A stretch of DNA of 64,000 bases from Nyssa sinensis (lineage: Eukaryota; Streptophyta; Magnoliopsida; Cornales; Nyssaceae). Position 1 is the first letter of the stretch, and every line of letters begins with the position of its first letter. The notes beneath the pieces were generated by a model. That model ran no database searches. It was not told the DNA's origin and saw only the letters and a program-made list of their open reading frames with translations. Positions 48,301 to 60,155 of this stretch are shown here, piece after piece. The DNA lies in the NCBI GenBank assembly GCA_008638375.1, contig CM018046.1:42307706-42371705 (forward strand), written 5' to 3'. The position numbers and the translations under genes were made by a program.

Positions 48301-51009
48301 CTTCTGTCTGACTGGGGGGTGATCTGGATCTACCATCAGTTTGTGAGTTATCAGATTAGGATCTATTCCCTCCATGTCCCTGGTTTCCCAAGCAAAGATA
48401 GAGAGGTTGTTCTTCAGAAACCTGACTATCTTTTCCTGCTCGGCGGGTGTAAGGTCTGGGCCGATGTACAAATAACGCCCCTCTGCTTCTGAACTGACCA
48501 GTATCTTGATGGGCTCGCCAACAGGCTTGGCTCGGCTATCACGTCCCCTTGGGCTCAGGGGCTCTTCAACGCTGGATGGGCAATCTTCCACCTCGGGAGT
48601 GTGAGTGAAAACCGGATCTGTACAGTCCCGAGTGTACTGTAATTGCTATTTTGGAGCTGTCTCCTTGAGGGCAATAGCGTGACATTCTCGTGAGGTTGGC
48701 TGACATCCTCGGACCGAGTGCACGCTCTGATTGTGGACGTACTTCAGACACTGATGAAGGGTCGAAGTGACCGCCCCTATCTGGTGTAACCAGGGTCTCC
48801 CGATGATGACGTTGTATGGAGACTTCATGTTCAACACCATGTATTCAGAGATGGTGGTCTTCTACCCTTCACCTTCCCCAATAGTGGTAGGAAGGTCAAC
48901 TCTCCCCAGGGGGGTGCTGAGCTTGCCATCAAAAGCTGCCATTACGGCAGTGGTGGGCTTGACGCTGTCCTGGTCTATGCCCATCCGCTTAAGCGGTCCA
49001 TAGAATAGAATGTTGACTGAGCTGCCAGTGTCGACTAGGACTCTTCTAGTTTCGAAGTTGGCGATTCTGAGGGTGATAACAAGGGCATCACTGTGAGGGC
49101 AGTGTACCCCTGCTAGATCTTGCTCGGTGAACTGGATCTCTGGCCCTGGCTTGAGCCTCTTTTCGACGTTGGAGACCTGTAAGATGTTTGGGGCGGTTCT
49201 GGCCTCCCGAGCATATCTTTTTCTTGCCCTGTTGGACATTCTTGTAACAGGGGAGTCAGCATGGAGGACGTAGATAACATGGTTGTTCTGCCTCTGAGGC
49301 TCGTTTCGTCCTTCCCGCTGCTCTTGCCTCTGTTCGGACCTCTGATCTGGCCGCTGCTGAGGCTTGTCTTCTTGGGGGTTCTGCCTTCCGTCTTGTTTGA
49401 CGAACTCCCGAAGACGTCCCTTCTTTATGAGCTGTTCTATCTCATATCGGAGGGTCCTGCAAGTGTTAGTAGTATGCCCATGATCTTTATGGAAATTGCA
49501 ATACTTACTTTGGTCCCGCAGGCTGGGATCTCCTTTGATCGGCTCTGGCCACCTCAGGTTCTCCCGATCTCGGATCTGCCAGAGTACCTGGTTCGGAGTG
49601 GTGTTCAAAGGCGTGAAGTTGGTGAACTCCCTTGGTGCGGAGTTGTACACAGCTCTGGGAGCTGTTTTCTTCTCTGGGCTTCTGACCCTCTTTTTGTTGG
49701 AGTCTTTTCTGTGATCCTCCTTCTTATGGTCCTCCCGCTTCGGATTATCCCTCTGGGTCTGATCCTTGCCCTTCTGGGCTGAGCGGTTGGCTTCTTCCAG
49801 GTTGATGTATTTTTTGGCCCGATCCATCAATGCTGCCATATCGGCCGGGGGGCTCTTTGTCAAGGAATCTCTGAAGCCACCTTGGGCAAGCCCGGCAGTA
49901 AGGGCCGCAACAAGGAATTTCGGGCTGCAATCCGTGATCTCAGTGAGCTCGGTGTTGAAGCGGGCAATGTAGGCCCGGAGGGATTCCTCCCTGGTCTGCT
50001 TAACATTCAGCAGGAATTCTGGCCCCCTTCTGAGCCTTCTGCTGGTCATAAATCTATCCAAGAACTGTCTACCGAGCTCGTAAAAGCTGGCAACGGAGTT
50101 CGGAGGGAGGTTGTGGAACCACTTCAGAGCTGTTCCCTTCAAACTGGTGATGAACGTTCGGCACATGAAAGCATCTGAGGCTCCGTGAAGGGCCATCGTA
50201 TGCTGATAATGAGATAGGTGATCCCCTGGATCTCCAGATCCGTCGTAGAGAGTGAATTTGGGCACCACGAACTTTCTAGGCCTCTCTTCGGACATGATGG
50301 CGTGGGTGAACGGAGTGGCTAGTCTTCCGAGCAGCCTGGCCAGTTCGTCTTGCTCTGGAGGGTTCTGAGGTCCTCTTAAGCCGATTGTCCGGTCCATAGA
50401 CTCGGCAATCTCCTCTACCCTTCGCGGGTCTCTAAGTCTGACATCTTGTGAACCCTGCCTGACAGCCTCGGCTTCAGGGTAGTGGGGTGGAGTGCGCCCT
50501 TCGGATGGAGGAGGAATCCGAACCGGTGGGACTGGCACTGCATGATAAGGTTCCTGTGGTGCCGGGGGTGCTCCCGAAACCCTAGGAGTTGGGGCTCGAG
50601 TAGTGCTCCGGTAATGCACGTCGGGGACAAAAGCGGATGTTCCCCAACCAGGGACTGTTGATGGCTGTGGATCTCGGCCAGCGTGAGCAACGCCTGAGGG
50701 GTGCCCAGGCTGGTTAGTGGGGGCCTGCCCACGAAGTTCTTCATTCCCCGTGGCAACCGGGGGTTGCGTTCCTGTAACGAAGTTGACCGGTGGGCTAGGA
50801 GAAGCCGCCGCTTGGTTCTGCGTGAGCGTTGCCAGCGTTCTAGTAATGGCTAGCAACTGCTCCTGCACCAGTTCATTGTGTCGTTTTATTGCTTCGATCT
50901 CTTGTCGCATAGGGTTGGCCGCTGGTCCCCTTGTGCGTGGAGCAGGCGGCTGACGCTGATCGTTTTGCGAACTCTGAGTATTCTGTCGGGGTCGGAGATT
51001 TGGTGCCAT
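45304..51009 (-). pseudogene. gag-pol polyprotein of the Tat retrotransposon, four nonsense codons
   Basis: A single frame of 1902 codons from ATG 51009 to the stop at 45304, with no frameshift. Order: gag (retrotransposon capsid region FHNLPPNSVASFYELGRQFL; zinc-knuckle-like CNFHKDHGHTTNTC); protease (VLVDTGSSVNILF, about 49040); reverse transcriptase (FMDAYSGYNQIQM, MPFGLKNAGATYQR, VYIDDMLVKS near 47850); RNase H (FYVSRALLDTEKRYP); a second RNase H-like domain (LLYIDGSSTDQGSGVGLVL, ASNNEAEYEALILG); integrase with an HHCC finger (CDKCQRF), MDIVGPLPRAPP, ISDNGT and ANGQVEVTN; and a C-terminal GPYKVTKV region. In-frame stops lie at 48862-48864 (TAG, after protease), 48646-48648 (TAG), 47995-47997 (TAG, inside RT) and 45946-45948 (TAA, where DNGTQF is expected). 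It cannot make a full polyprotein by itself. Confidence 0.93.
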
Positions 51010-51065
51010 GGTTTTCCGATGGGGAAAAAGATGAGTTTACGAATAAAGCACGTAGAGATTAGTCG

Positions 51066-51083
51066 TTCCCACAAACGGCGCCA
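51066..51083 (-). promoter_or_regulatory. Primer binding site
   Basis: On the minus strand, TGGCGCCGTTTGTGGGAA begins three bases inside the right LTR. TGGCGCC is a common start for tRNA-primed sites in Tat/Athila elements. The exact tRNA cannot be settled here. Confidence 0.75.
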
Positions 51084-51086
51084 AAC

Positions 51087-51760
51087 TGATGCTGCACTTT
51101 TTGACTCGCGACACGTGAGGGCTCCGTGACCTGTAGAACACTCAGAAAGATGATCAGAGGACCACCAGATTGGCTCCGGCGGTAGCCGCTCCGATGCTTA
51201 AATAAGTAAGGGAATTGACAAACTGTATTGAAAGTCAAAGAATGAGCATAAGAATCCAAAGCGTACCTCTAGGGTTTAATATATAAGCCGTGGTTCTCCT
51301 AATTTTGATTAGGTTTTGCCGCCACGAATATCGGGATTTGATCATCAGAGATTTGCAGTTACCTTGTGGAGCATTGAATCGTAGATGGAGATAACCATAG
51401 ATAGTAGTTTCCGTGTTGAAGGCTGTTTCCTTATTCCCCGCTTAACGGCTGTTAAGGAAACCATATATGCAGTGTCGAATAAATACTGTCCAGAACAGGA
51501 GGTCTGGACGATGTACATGAGAATATCCTGAATGCTTCATCTGTACTGTATGACCGAGTTCATCGGTTCTGAATGATATATAAATAAGAATGCCCCGAAG
51601 GCTTATGGCTGCTCTGTATGATAGACATATATGAGAATACCCCGAAGGCTTGTAGCTGTTCTGTATGACCGAAATATATGAGCTCTGTAGGATCGAGATT
51701 TGTTAATCTGATAGGCACACGTGTCTCGAACTGATTGGTGTGTCTGTTTATGGTATATCA
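51087..51760 (-). repeat. 5' LTR (right), 674 bp
   Basis: Partner of 39614-40287. I count six mismatches, all in the first half as written (for example ACCAGATT against ACCGGATT), and none in the last 330 bases. Confidence 0.95.
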
Positions 51761-51933
51761 ATAACCATAACCTATTTTATTCTTGACTGTTCCATCGCTC
51801 TGGTACGGGGATCCAAGAATTCCAGAAAAGTAATTGCTTGTTCTTTTCATGGTTGCACTATTATTGTGCTCTCCTTCCCTCCAACAAGGGCAAAGAGACA
51901 CCTAGAAAGCAGTGAAGTAGCAGATTTGACTTT

Positions 51934-52143
51934 ATGGTATTTAGCTTTACACCTTGCAGACACGTTCTTATCATTCTGTTGTTGTTGCTGGGTTTGAGAT
52001 TGATAGCGGTGGAGAATAGATTGTTGGTTGATAGGGTGGTTATACCTTTTATTGCTTTCTACTCTCACTTTCATACCCCACTATACACCTTATGTTCCTC
52101 GCCCTTTCATCTCAACTTCACAGGTGTAGGAGAGAGATGTTAA
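51934..52143 (+). other. Short unrecognised reading frame (69 codons), copy 2
   Basis: Duplicate of 11042-11251 with one residue changed (Cys to Phe near the C-terminus). Same hydrophobic N-terminus. Function and reality uncertain. Confidence 0.2.
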
Positions 52144-52538
52144 GTATACGTCCTGAATACGAACCACAAATAGTTGGTCCACCAGTCCCAATTGTGTTCT
52201 GCCATCATATTGGTAAATCGGTTAGCACCCATTAATGGAAAGAGTGAGGTCTTGGTGCAAACCATTATGGTCCTAGAGCCATCTGTCTCTTTCTGTGTGT
52301 GTGTGTATGTGAGTGAGATATAACTTGATATTATTGACATATTTGGTTAGGTAATGACTTGTTCAGAAGCATATCGATATTTTGCTTTTTAACACAAGTG
52401 TCAAGATTTTCTTTTTAGCTTCACTATGATGTTGTAGTTTTATATGTGGTTGACTTGGAGCAATATTTGGATTGAACAGAACACCTTTTTTTCGCCTCTT
52501 GTAAGATCTATCAGTGAGAACAGCACTACTCAAAAACA

Positions 52539-52910
52539 TTGAATTACATGTGGTATGACATTGGAAAATGTTATCAATTCCATGAGATCCATGTCATAGC
52601 ACCTTCACTTGGAACCAGAGCATTCAGCACAATCTTTGCAACTCCAACGGGTTGCTGTAGATTATCTGCAATTCCACAACAAGGCACTCTCAATTTTGAA
52701 AAAATATCGGATACTCCTGAAAAAATACTTCCAACGGTAAGATTGAATGCACATATGGCTACCAATCTTACCGTTGAGAATACGGGGAGTACTCAAAATT
52801 TACTCCTCAATCTCGGCACAAGTAATTCTCCAAACACAACTCATAACCCAGAGACAGCTTGCATCACACGTCAAGTTCACAACGACTTAAAAAAAGGAAA
52901 GCAGTCTTGA
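52539..52910 (+). other. Unrecognised reading frame (123 codons), copy 2
   Basis: Duplicate of 11645-11932, open for 28 further codons and ending HNDLKKGKQS. No recognised domain and no splice or promoter evidence. Confidence 0.22.
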
Positions 52911-55890
52911 TAATGTGTTGCAATTTCATTTTATATTGGAAAATTTTGCATAACTACTTAAGGATTGTTTGGATTAACGGTTGGATACAACTTAATGTGT
53001 TTTGAAGGATTCAATCACACTTCATTGATTCTGAGGCTATTTGAATAGAATTCAAACTATATTTATCAGTCACAGTTTTTTTGTTAAGTTGCGATTTAGA
53101 TTAAGCTAATAGCTGGTAAGTTTATTATGAAATTTAATAAATGTTCTTATTTAATAATTGTTAAGTATTTTTTATTAAATTCATTTAAATACTTAATTGT
53201 ATAATTCAAATAGTATTTTTACACCACTCACTCAATCAAATGGACGCTTAATCTATTTGCTTTGCTTAATTCTTTAATTAGTTTTACAATCACATTCATT
53301 AGGATATCGTCAAATGGGTGGCCAGGATTGAAAATCACCTACCCCAAATGTGACATAAAATTGGTTTTGTACACCTTTAATTAATTCAGTGATTACACAT
53401 GGATGATGGATGCACGTTTTCATATATGCCGACACACTATATTGCTAATCCAGTTGTTCAAAGCCCATAGCTTATGATTTTGACTCTCAGGCACAAATTC
53501 TTTTGTAATTTGGATAACTCTAATCTAAGTGGTGCAACTGATTATTCTCTACATCATTAGTGTGAATTTGATTCTTTTTTCTTATATCGTTGTATCAAAA
53601 GGAATTAACTCTTCTAGACAATGATGCACAATGAGCACAAAGTAACCTATCTAGATCATTTTGTTGGGTTTCAATTCAAGAGAGTTTATAGATTGAGATT
53701 TTATTCGAATGATTTGAGAACGCGTTAATAGCCATTATCAAATAATTCTTCATATATTACAATCAACTAAAAAGTACATTTACAACATGTCAAATCAACA
53801 GAAGACTACACAACCTAAAATTAATAGGAGTTGAACATTACAAAGCAATAAAAGAATACATAACCTAATAGCAGTAAGAGTTCAACAGTACATTTACAGT
53901 AGAACAAAACAATAGAATATTACACAACCTAACAATAACAGTCATTAGGAGTCTCTCAAATAGGCGTCTTTGACAAATAATTCAGTCTAGTCCATACCTG
54001 AGTGGAAATAAATGCTCACATACCTCTAATAAGGAGTGAGACTTGAATTCATGACTTCTTCTTTGAACGAAGGCATCAATGACTAGCTGAATTAATCTCA
54101 ATTGATTCGTGTAATGACATGAGAAGATAGTTTATTTTAGAAAATATTGAAAACAGTCCTTATAATTGTTAGATAAATCGAGGGCAGTGTAATTTTAGTA
54201 TAATTATTCCTAATTTCTATGGTACAATCAATTCATTTGAATGAGAGTTTTGTGTTAGGAAATCAATATTTTGGAAAAATAAAAAAGAAAATTAAAAAGA
54301 AATCCCAAGGTGTGCACAACCAACTTATGGTGAATGAGACAGCCCCTTCAAGAGTCACGCCTACGCACTGAAATGCAAATATTATTCCTGAAAGATCTGT
54401 ATTATTGAAAGATTAGCACAATCAGATTAAACATTGGCGGTCCTAAACATTGTTTTAAACACTTTATGTTCTTAATGCTATCTGACAATGCCAGTGGTAT
54501 TTAATTTGATTTGCTAGTTCTTAATCTGCTGCCACTTCAATGGGCTAGAGTACTTCAAGCTTAATTAATAATTCATAGATACATTCGCGAGTTGGAAGCA
54601 TTTACACCTAACATTCATCTATAGCAAATTTTTTGCTTGATAGACTATTGGATATTTATAAAAAGAATATATAACATTTGGTTTCAAACTTAGATATAAT
54701 AAGTTGCCTCTTATTCAGTGAGGTCTTGATGTGCATATATTTTATTTTAAATAAAAAATTAATTGAATAATAGTTATGCACATGATAGAAATGCCAAATT
54801 GTATTAGAAAAACGTCATTAAGTAAGAAAAGGTTTCTATTACTTTTAAAGAGAATGTCTACCAAAATGGTCACTCTACATCACTATATATAGTTTTCTTA
54901 ATTTCACGAAAAAAATTAATTATCATAAACATTAAAAAAATTTAAAATTTTGTAAAATACAATCACATCACATCATAAAATAACAGTTTCATTAAATAAT
55001 TTCTTCTACTTTCCGAGATACGCAGTCTCCTTGAAGGAAAAATCTAGTTTTGTCCCAAAAGTACAACCATGAAAGTAAGAGTTTTTACCAGCTCCTTGTT
55101 GAGTCCGGGAATCGGGTTTCAATGTTGTAGCATATGGCAGACTTGTTGTAAATTAAAAACTACACTGTTGATGAAAGATTCAAGGTGTGTGAACTAACGA
55201 CTTTCTTAAAATCGTTATTTGCCCCCCACCAGATCATATAACTGGTACGCAATACAAATCTTTGCAAATCAGATATCAAGATGCAATGAATCTAAAAAAC
55301 ATTGTCTACAAGCAGCATTCTTGAATCAATGGATGTAAATATAGAGGCCTGGTTTGTATTCTAGTACTACTGCAGATTAACAAATATTAAAATTTTGTAT
55401 ATCACTTGCAGCATGTATTAAAATTCAGCCACACAGTGAACGCGTGCATGCAGTGCAAAGCATTGTCTTGAGCCGATCCAACTATGTGATATAATTCATT
55501 AGTTAAGAAGCAAAGGCTTATACCACTTAAAAACTTATATACTCTTTAAAGTGTTTTCTCATTTTTAATGTGAAACAAGTTTAATTACATAATTATGCTT
55601 CCAAATCGTTTTCTTTGTTTCCTTATTTTGAAATTTGCCAACATTCTCCTGTACAGAAAAGCATGTATCATAAGCTGGCCTAAAACGTGCAAAAAAAAAA
55701 AGAGATAAATGTTAGGCAAGGTTCATTTGTTACAATTACTTGATACAGTGCATTAATACATATATAATATCAAATTATCAACGTGTACACTTCTCTAATC
55801 TAGTCTTAATCCCCACTAGGACTCCCTAATCACTAGTGGAAGAAACAGGTGGCTATATTCCCTCAAGGCTCAATATGCCTGCTACCTTTG
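52911..55890. other. Intergenic upstream of the expansin-like gene, copy 2
   Basis: No gene. Mostly collinear with 11940-14540. The block 54555-55435 is longer than its counterpart and largely unmatched by eye, so the distal promoter regions of the two expansin-like genes differ. Confidence 0.6.
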
Positions 55891-55900
55891 TGACCTCAAC

Positions 55901-55908
55901 TATAAATA
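55901..55908 (+). promoter_or_regulatory. TATA box of expansin-like gene copy 2
   Basis: CTATAAATA, 108 bases before the ATG at 56009. This matches the plant TATA consensus and leaves room for a leader of about 75 bases. Confidence 0.7.
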
Positions 55909-56008
55909 TGGGCTTTGCATTTGTGAGGTTACCATCTCATAATATTCTCATCATTTGTCTTATTCTTCTAAATCTGCAGTGTTTAGAGAATTTATTATTG
56001 AATAAGAC

Positions 56009-58008
56009 ATGGGTTTTGCACTTCAATACTGTTGCTCTCTTCTCGTTGTCATGGTGCTTTTGCCTGCAGTACTATGTTACTCTCAAGACTTTTATGTGTC
56101 CTCTAGAGCAACCTTCTATGCTAGCCCCGATTCCTTAGGAAATCCAAGTACGTATAACATACTATGTATCTATATATTGATGTATATATAAAAGTGTGTG
56201 TGTGTGTATGTATGCATGTGTACACTAAGAATTTATTAATTCTTGATGATTCATATGGCTTAATGATGTGTTAAATCGACCAGCTGGAGCTTGTGGCTTT
56301 GGTGAATATGGAAGGACGGTTAACGGTGGCGAGGTGAGTGGAGTCTCCAGGCTGTACAAGAATGGAACTGGCTGTGGTGCATGCTATCAGGTATAATTCA
56401 AGCCACTTATATATCATTTTGATTTTGAAAGTGACAAGAATTGTGTTGTGAAAGTTTTAAGGGTGTGTTTGTAAGGAACTCGAAGGACTAGTGTCTTGAA
56501 ATGGATAGCAAACATATAAGGTAGAATGGCAAGACATGATTTCAGTATTTGACTTCAAATAATTGTGATAAGGTTTTATTAAATTGAGGTAAAAGTAGAG
56601 CAAAGATGTATTAATGGCCGATCATGTCAAACAGGTTTAAAGCGTAATTTCTTCAAACTATGCCTTTTACATAGTTAAAAATTGGCAACCAGCAAAAGGC
56701 ATTCTTCCTTAACTTGCTTTAGAACATTTCTGAGTAATATTCTTGGACAAGTTCGTCTATGCAAGATGAAAATATCTATCTCTCTTTTACACGTGTCTGA
56801 TTCAAGTTGATGTCCATTTAGGGTATAAAAAAGATTTCACAAATAAAATAAGTGGTTCCTTTGCTTTCATATTTGATAATTATGCTTACTTTTTTTATAA
56901 TTGATTTCAGGTTAGGTGCAAGAATCCACAATATTGCAGTGAAGATGGAGCAAAGATAGTGGTGACAGACTATGGTGAAGGAGACAGGACAGACTTCATC
57001 CTTAGCCTACGTGCATACACAAAGTTGGCTTGTCCAAACATGGCTGCAGAGCTGCTGGCATACGGTGTGGTTGACATAGAATACCGAAGCATACCTTGCC
57101 AGTACCCAGGTTCCAACCTCATGTTCAAGGTCCATGAGCATAGCAGGTTTCCTGAGTACCTAGCCATAGTGATTTTGTACCAAGCTGGTGTAAATGAAAT
57201 CACAGTCGTTGAAGTGTGGCAGGTACAGTCCAACAAAACAATCAGTGTGTTACCTTGATATACATTGTTTCGCTCATTATCTAACAATTTAAACATTGAA
57301 AGCAATTAATGATTTAACATAATATCAGAGCATTCTAAGAAGTCTTTGTTCAAGTTTCTCATCCATTCGTTTGGTGCAAAGTTTGCACTCAACACTCTGA
57401 TCTCTTAGTTTTGCACTATGTTCCATCACTCTTCACGTGCCAAACAAGATTGTACATGAGATGAGTTATTAATATATTTTTTCACTCTTCACCTGTAAAA
57501 CAGGATTGTACGTGAAAGATAGTATTAACTTAATATACGTTGATAACTCATTCTCTAACAGATTAAGTTTTTAGAGTAACTCGTGATCTAACATATCGAA
57601 TGAAGCTTGCACTCTCACATTCTGTTACATCACTCTCCAGGTATAAGACGAGATTGTACATGAAAAAAAATAGTAGCTTGATATATATTGTTAACCTATT
57701 TTCTAACAGTTTTAAGTCTTTTATAGCAACCCAAATGAGTGCGTATAAACCTTTTTTGGTGATAAATCCAAGCTAGTGATTGGTTTTTATATATATTTCT
57801 TTGGGTGCAGAATGATTGCCAGCAATGGAGGGGCATGCGCAGGGCCTATGGCGTTGTATGGGACATGGCCAACCCACCAAGGGGTGCCCTTGACTTGAGG
57901 TTCCAAGTGACTGGCAGCGCAGGGGTGAAGTGGATGCAGATGAGGAATGTGATCCCCAGTGATTGGAAGGCTGGGGCTGCTTATGAGACAGGCATTCAGC
58001 TAGCTTAA
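56009..58008 (+). CDS. EXLB1: Expansin-like B protein, copy 2 (4 exons, 251 residues)
   Basis: Exons 56009-56147, 56284-56390, 56911-57222 and 57811-58008, same splice sites and lengths as copy 1. Signal peptide at residues 1 to about 25; domain 1 with GACGFGEYG, GCGACYQVRC and TDYGEGDRTDFILS; domain 2 with NDCQQWRGMRRAYG, which keeps the conserved Trp that copy 1 has lost, and NVIPSDWKAGAAY. Expected to be a secreted cell-wall protein of unproven activity. It has an intact TATA box (55901). Like copy 1 it reads PDS where EXLB relatives, as I recall them, have PDC. It also differs from copy 1 at Cys for His in KLA(C/H)PNMA. Exon 2 is identical in the two genes. Confidence 0.94.
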
Positions 58009-58151
58009 TCAAGCTATGGAAAAACCCATTATCTGCATATATAGGATCTATAGGAACTAGCTAGTTATTAATTATTACCTAGTTGCTATTTTAAATCATT
58101 AAGTTTATGCTTGTAACTGGCAGTGGAGAGCTAGTGCTCTTAGCTCTGCTC

Positions 58152-58157
58152 AATAAA
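58152..58157 (+). terminator. Polyadenylation signal AATAAA, expansin-like copy 2
   Basis: AATAAA 144 bases after the stop, equivalent to 16770-16775, with a 7-base indel (CTCTGCT) just before it. Confidence 0.6.
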
Positions 58158-59044
58158 GAATTGGATTGTGTACTTTGTTTGGTGAGATGATTTGAATAAA
58201 GTTTATCTTAATCAGATCTTTTAGCTATTATTTAAGAGTGTAATTATGCACATAAGGGGGCATATATAAAATAATTCAAGCAACTTGAAAAAGAGGAAGC
58301 ATGGTGCATGTATCTTTAATCTACTGCACACACACACAGACACAGACATATATATATATATATATATAGTGACTGGTATATATATTTTACTTTACTGACC
58401 CAGCTCATCATATATATCTACTGAGCTTTTCATCTGTAGCAATCAAGAGTGTAGCCACTACATTCTTATGTTTTGAGATAAACCTTCCACTTTCCTCTGA
58501 ACATTGAGAATAAGAAGAAGAATATTATAGTCTCCATAATCTAAAGTTCAATGAAGAGTTCCCCAGGAAGATTCTGATCATCTCAACTGAACTTCTCAAG
58601 TCCTGGTGGTGCTAGTGTGTGGGGCATTTTTTTCATATGATGCATCAATTGTTAGATGAGTTGCTCTCAAGATATCCTATTTGCGAGAATTTAATTGGTT
58701 GACTGCATACTCATTGCCTCCTAATGTTAAACATAACGAATTTTTTCATCTCATCTTACTATACATTTAAAGTGATGCAATCTACAAGTATTTATTATAG
58801 TAGGTTATTACTAAATAGGATATCTAAGAGTTAGAAAATGAGTTATATTTAGTATTTTTCTTAGCTAACTTATCGTAGCTGAAAAGATTCGTATCTTTCT
58901 TACACACGATTCTAATTTGAGTTATTACACATATAATATTAAGATTTTTCCTTTCCAATAAGGATCCGAAGACGGTAGGACAACATGACAATGAAGTTTG
59001 AGTTATTGTGCTATGAGAAATTATGTTTTTATGGTTTTAGAAAG

Positions 59045-59212
59045 GATAATGCTACCGTAAGCTTAGGTGCATTTAAGACGTGATGTTTTAACTCTTGGAT
59101 AACTTAGGAATTAGAAATAAAATAGTTTGGATAAATAAAAACCTAATTCTTAGGTCATTTGAGGGTTAAAACAGCATATCTCATGTACGTTCAAATTTAC
59201 AGTAGCATCACC
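59045..59212. mobile_element. MITE-like inverted repeat, copy 2
   Basis: Duplicate of 17659-17826, with arms GGATAATGCTACC and GTAGCATCACC and the inner TTAGGAATTAG / CTAATTCTTAGG pairing. Confidence 0.5.
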
Positions 59213-59954
59213 TTAATTTCGTATGACACAAAAAATAAAATTTCTCATGTTCAATTGAAAAAATTAAAGTAAATTATAATGACCTCTCTTGATATTTTTA
59301 ACAATTACATTAATCTTTCTTAAGATTTCTAAAATTACACTGAGTCCTCCTACTTTACTTAAGAAATTATAAATACTCCTCTTTAATCAATTTTTTTTTT
59401 AAAATGACAAAACCTTTCATGTTTTTTTTTATGCTTTTTTTCAATTTTCCCTAATTTGTTCTAACTTTTTTAAAAATATTTTTTTAATTTTAAGGTAATA
59501 ACTTATTTTTATTTTATATAAAAAAATTTAAAATTTTAATCTATATTCATTTGAAAATCAAAAATAAATCAAAAAAATTATCAAAATTAAAAAATATATA
59601 TTAAAAAATATAAAATGAGTTATTTTGTCATTTTAAATTAAATAATTAACTTGAGAAAATTATTTATAGTTTATCTAGTTAAATAAAAAATTAATATAAC
59701 TTCATAAATTTTATAAAAGAGTAGTATAATCGTCAAAAATCTCAACATATTACCGAGACAAAGAACAAAAAAGTTCCCACAGTAAATAGCAATTCAAAGA
59801 GCAGAACGACGCCGTCTATCTGTGTCAGTTGGTAATTTGGGATACTTCAAACGGTGACGTATTTCAAGGGACCACACTTCCTCCGCCGTTGATGGAGAAG
59901 GCGGGAATGTGAATATACCCTAACATAAAAACCCTACAAAAAAAAACTCCCTCG

Positions 59955-60155
59955 ATGTTCACGTTCCCGATTTCTAAACCCACAACGGTCTGGAGTCTGA
60001 ATCATCAAGCCCTTCGAAAATGGAAGAAGATCCTTTTGGCTCACTCGTCAGACAGTGTCAACCCACGTCCTCTCAAGAAGACCGTCTCCGAACCTGCCCT
60101 TTTGCCCGCGAAGACGAGGTCTTCCCCGAAGACGAGTCGCCGTCAACCTCGGTAG
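59955..60155 (+). promoter_or_regulatory. Upstream reading frame overlapping the next gene's start, copy 2
   Basis: Same 66-codon overlapping frame as at 18589-18789, with one residue changed (Ala to Val). A weak ATG context upstream of a strong main ATG. Confidence 0.35.

Larger units (their letters stand above)
39614..51760 (-). mobile_element. Ty3/gypsy LTR retrotransposon, Tat lineage, 12,147 bp
   Basis: Two 674-bp LTRs (39614-40287 and 51087-51760) start TGATGCTGCAC and end GGTATATCA, with a 5-bp target duplication. The coding direction is minus: primer site next to the right LTR, gag-pol 51009-45304, polypurine tract next to the left LTR. Two tandem RNase H-like domains, an antisense extra gene between pol and the 3' LTR, and a tandem-repeat 3' region are features of the Tat lineage (Ogre, Retand and Grande relatives). 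I count six differences between the LTRs, so insertion is recent. gag-pol is disabled by four stops. Confidence 0.95.

Noticed and set aside
45797..50953. Plus-strand frames of 60-170 codons opposite gag-pol
   Set aside because: They lie opposite well-supported gag, protease, RT and integrase motifs and show no independent features.
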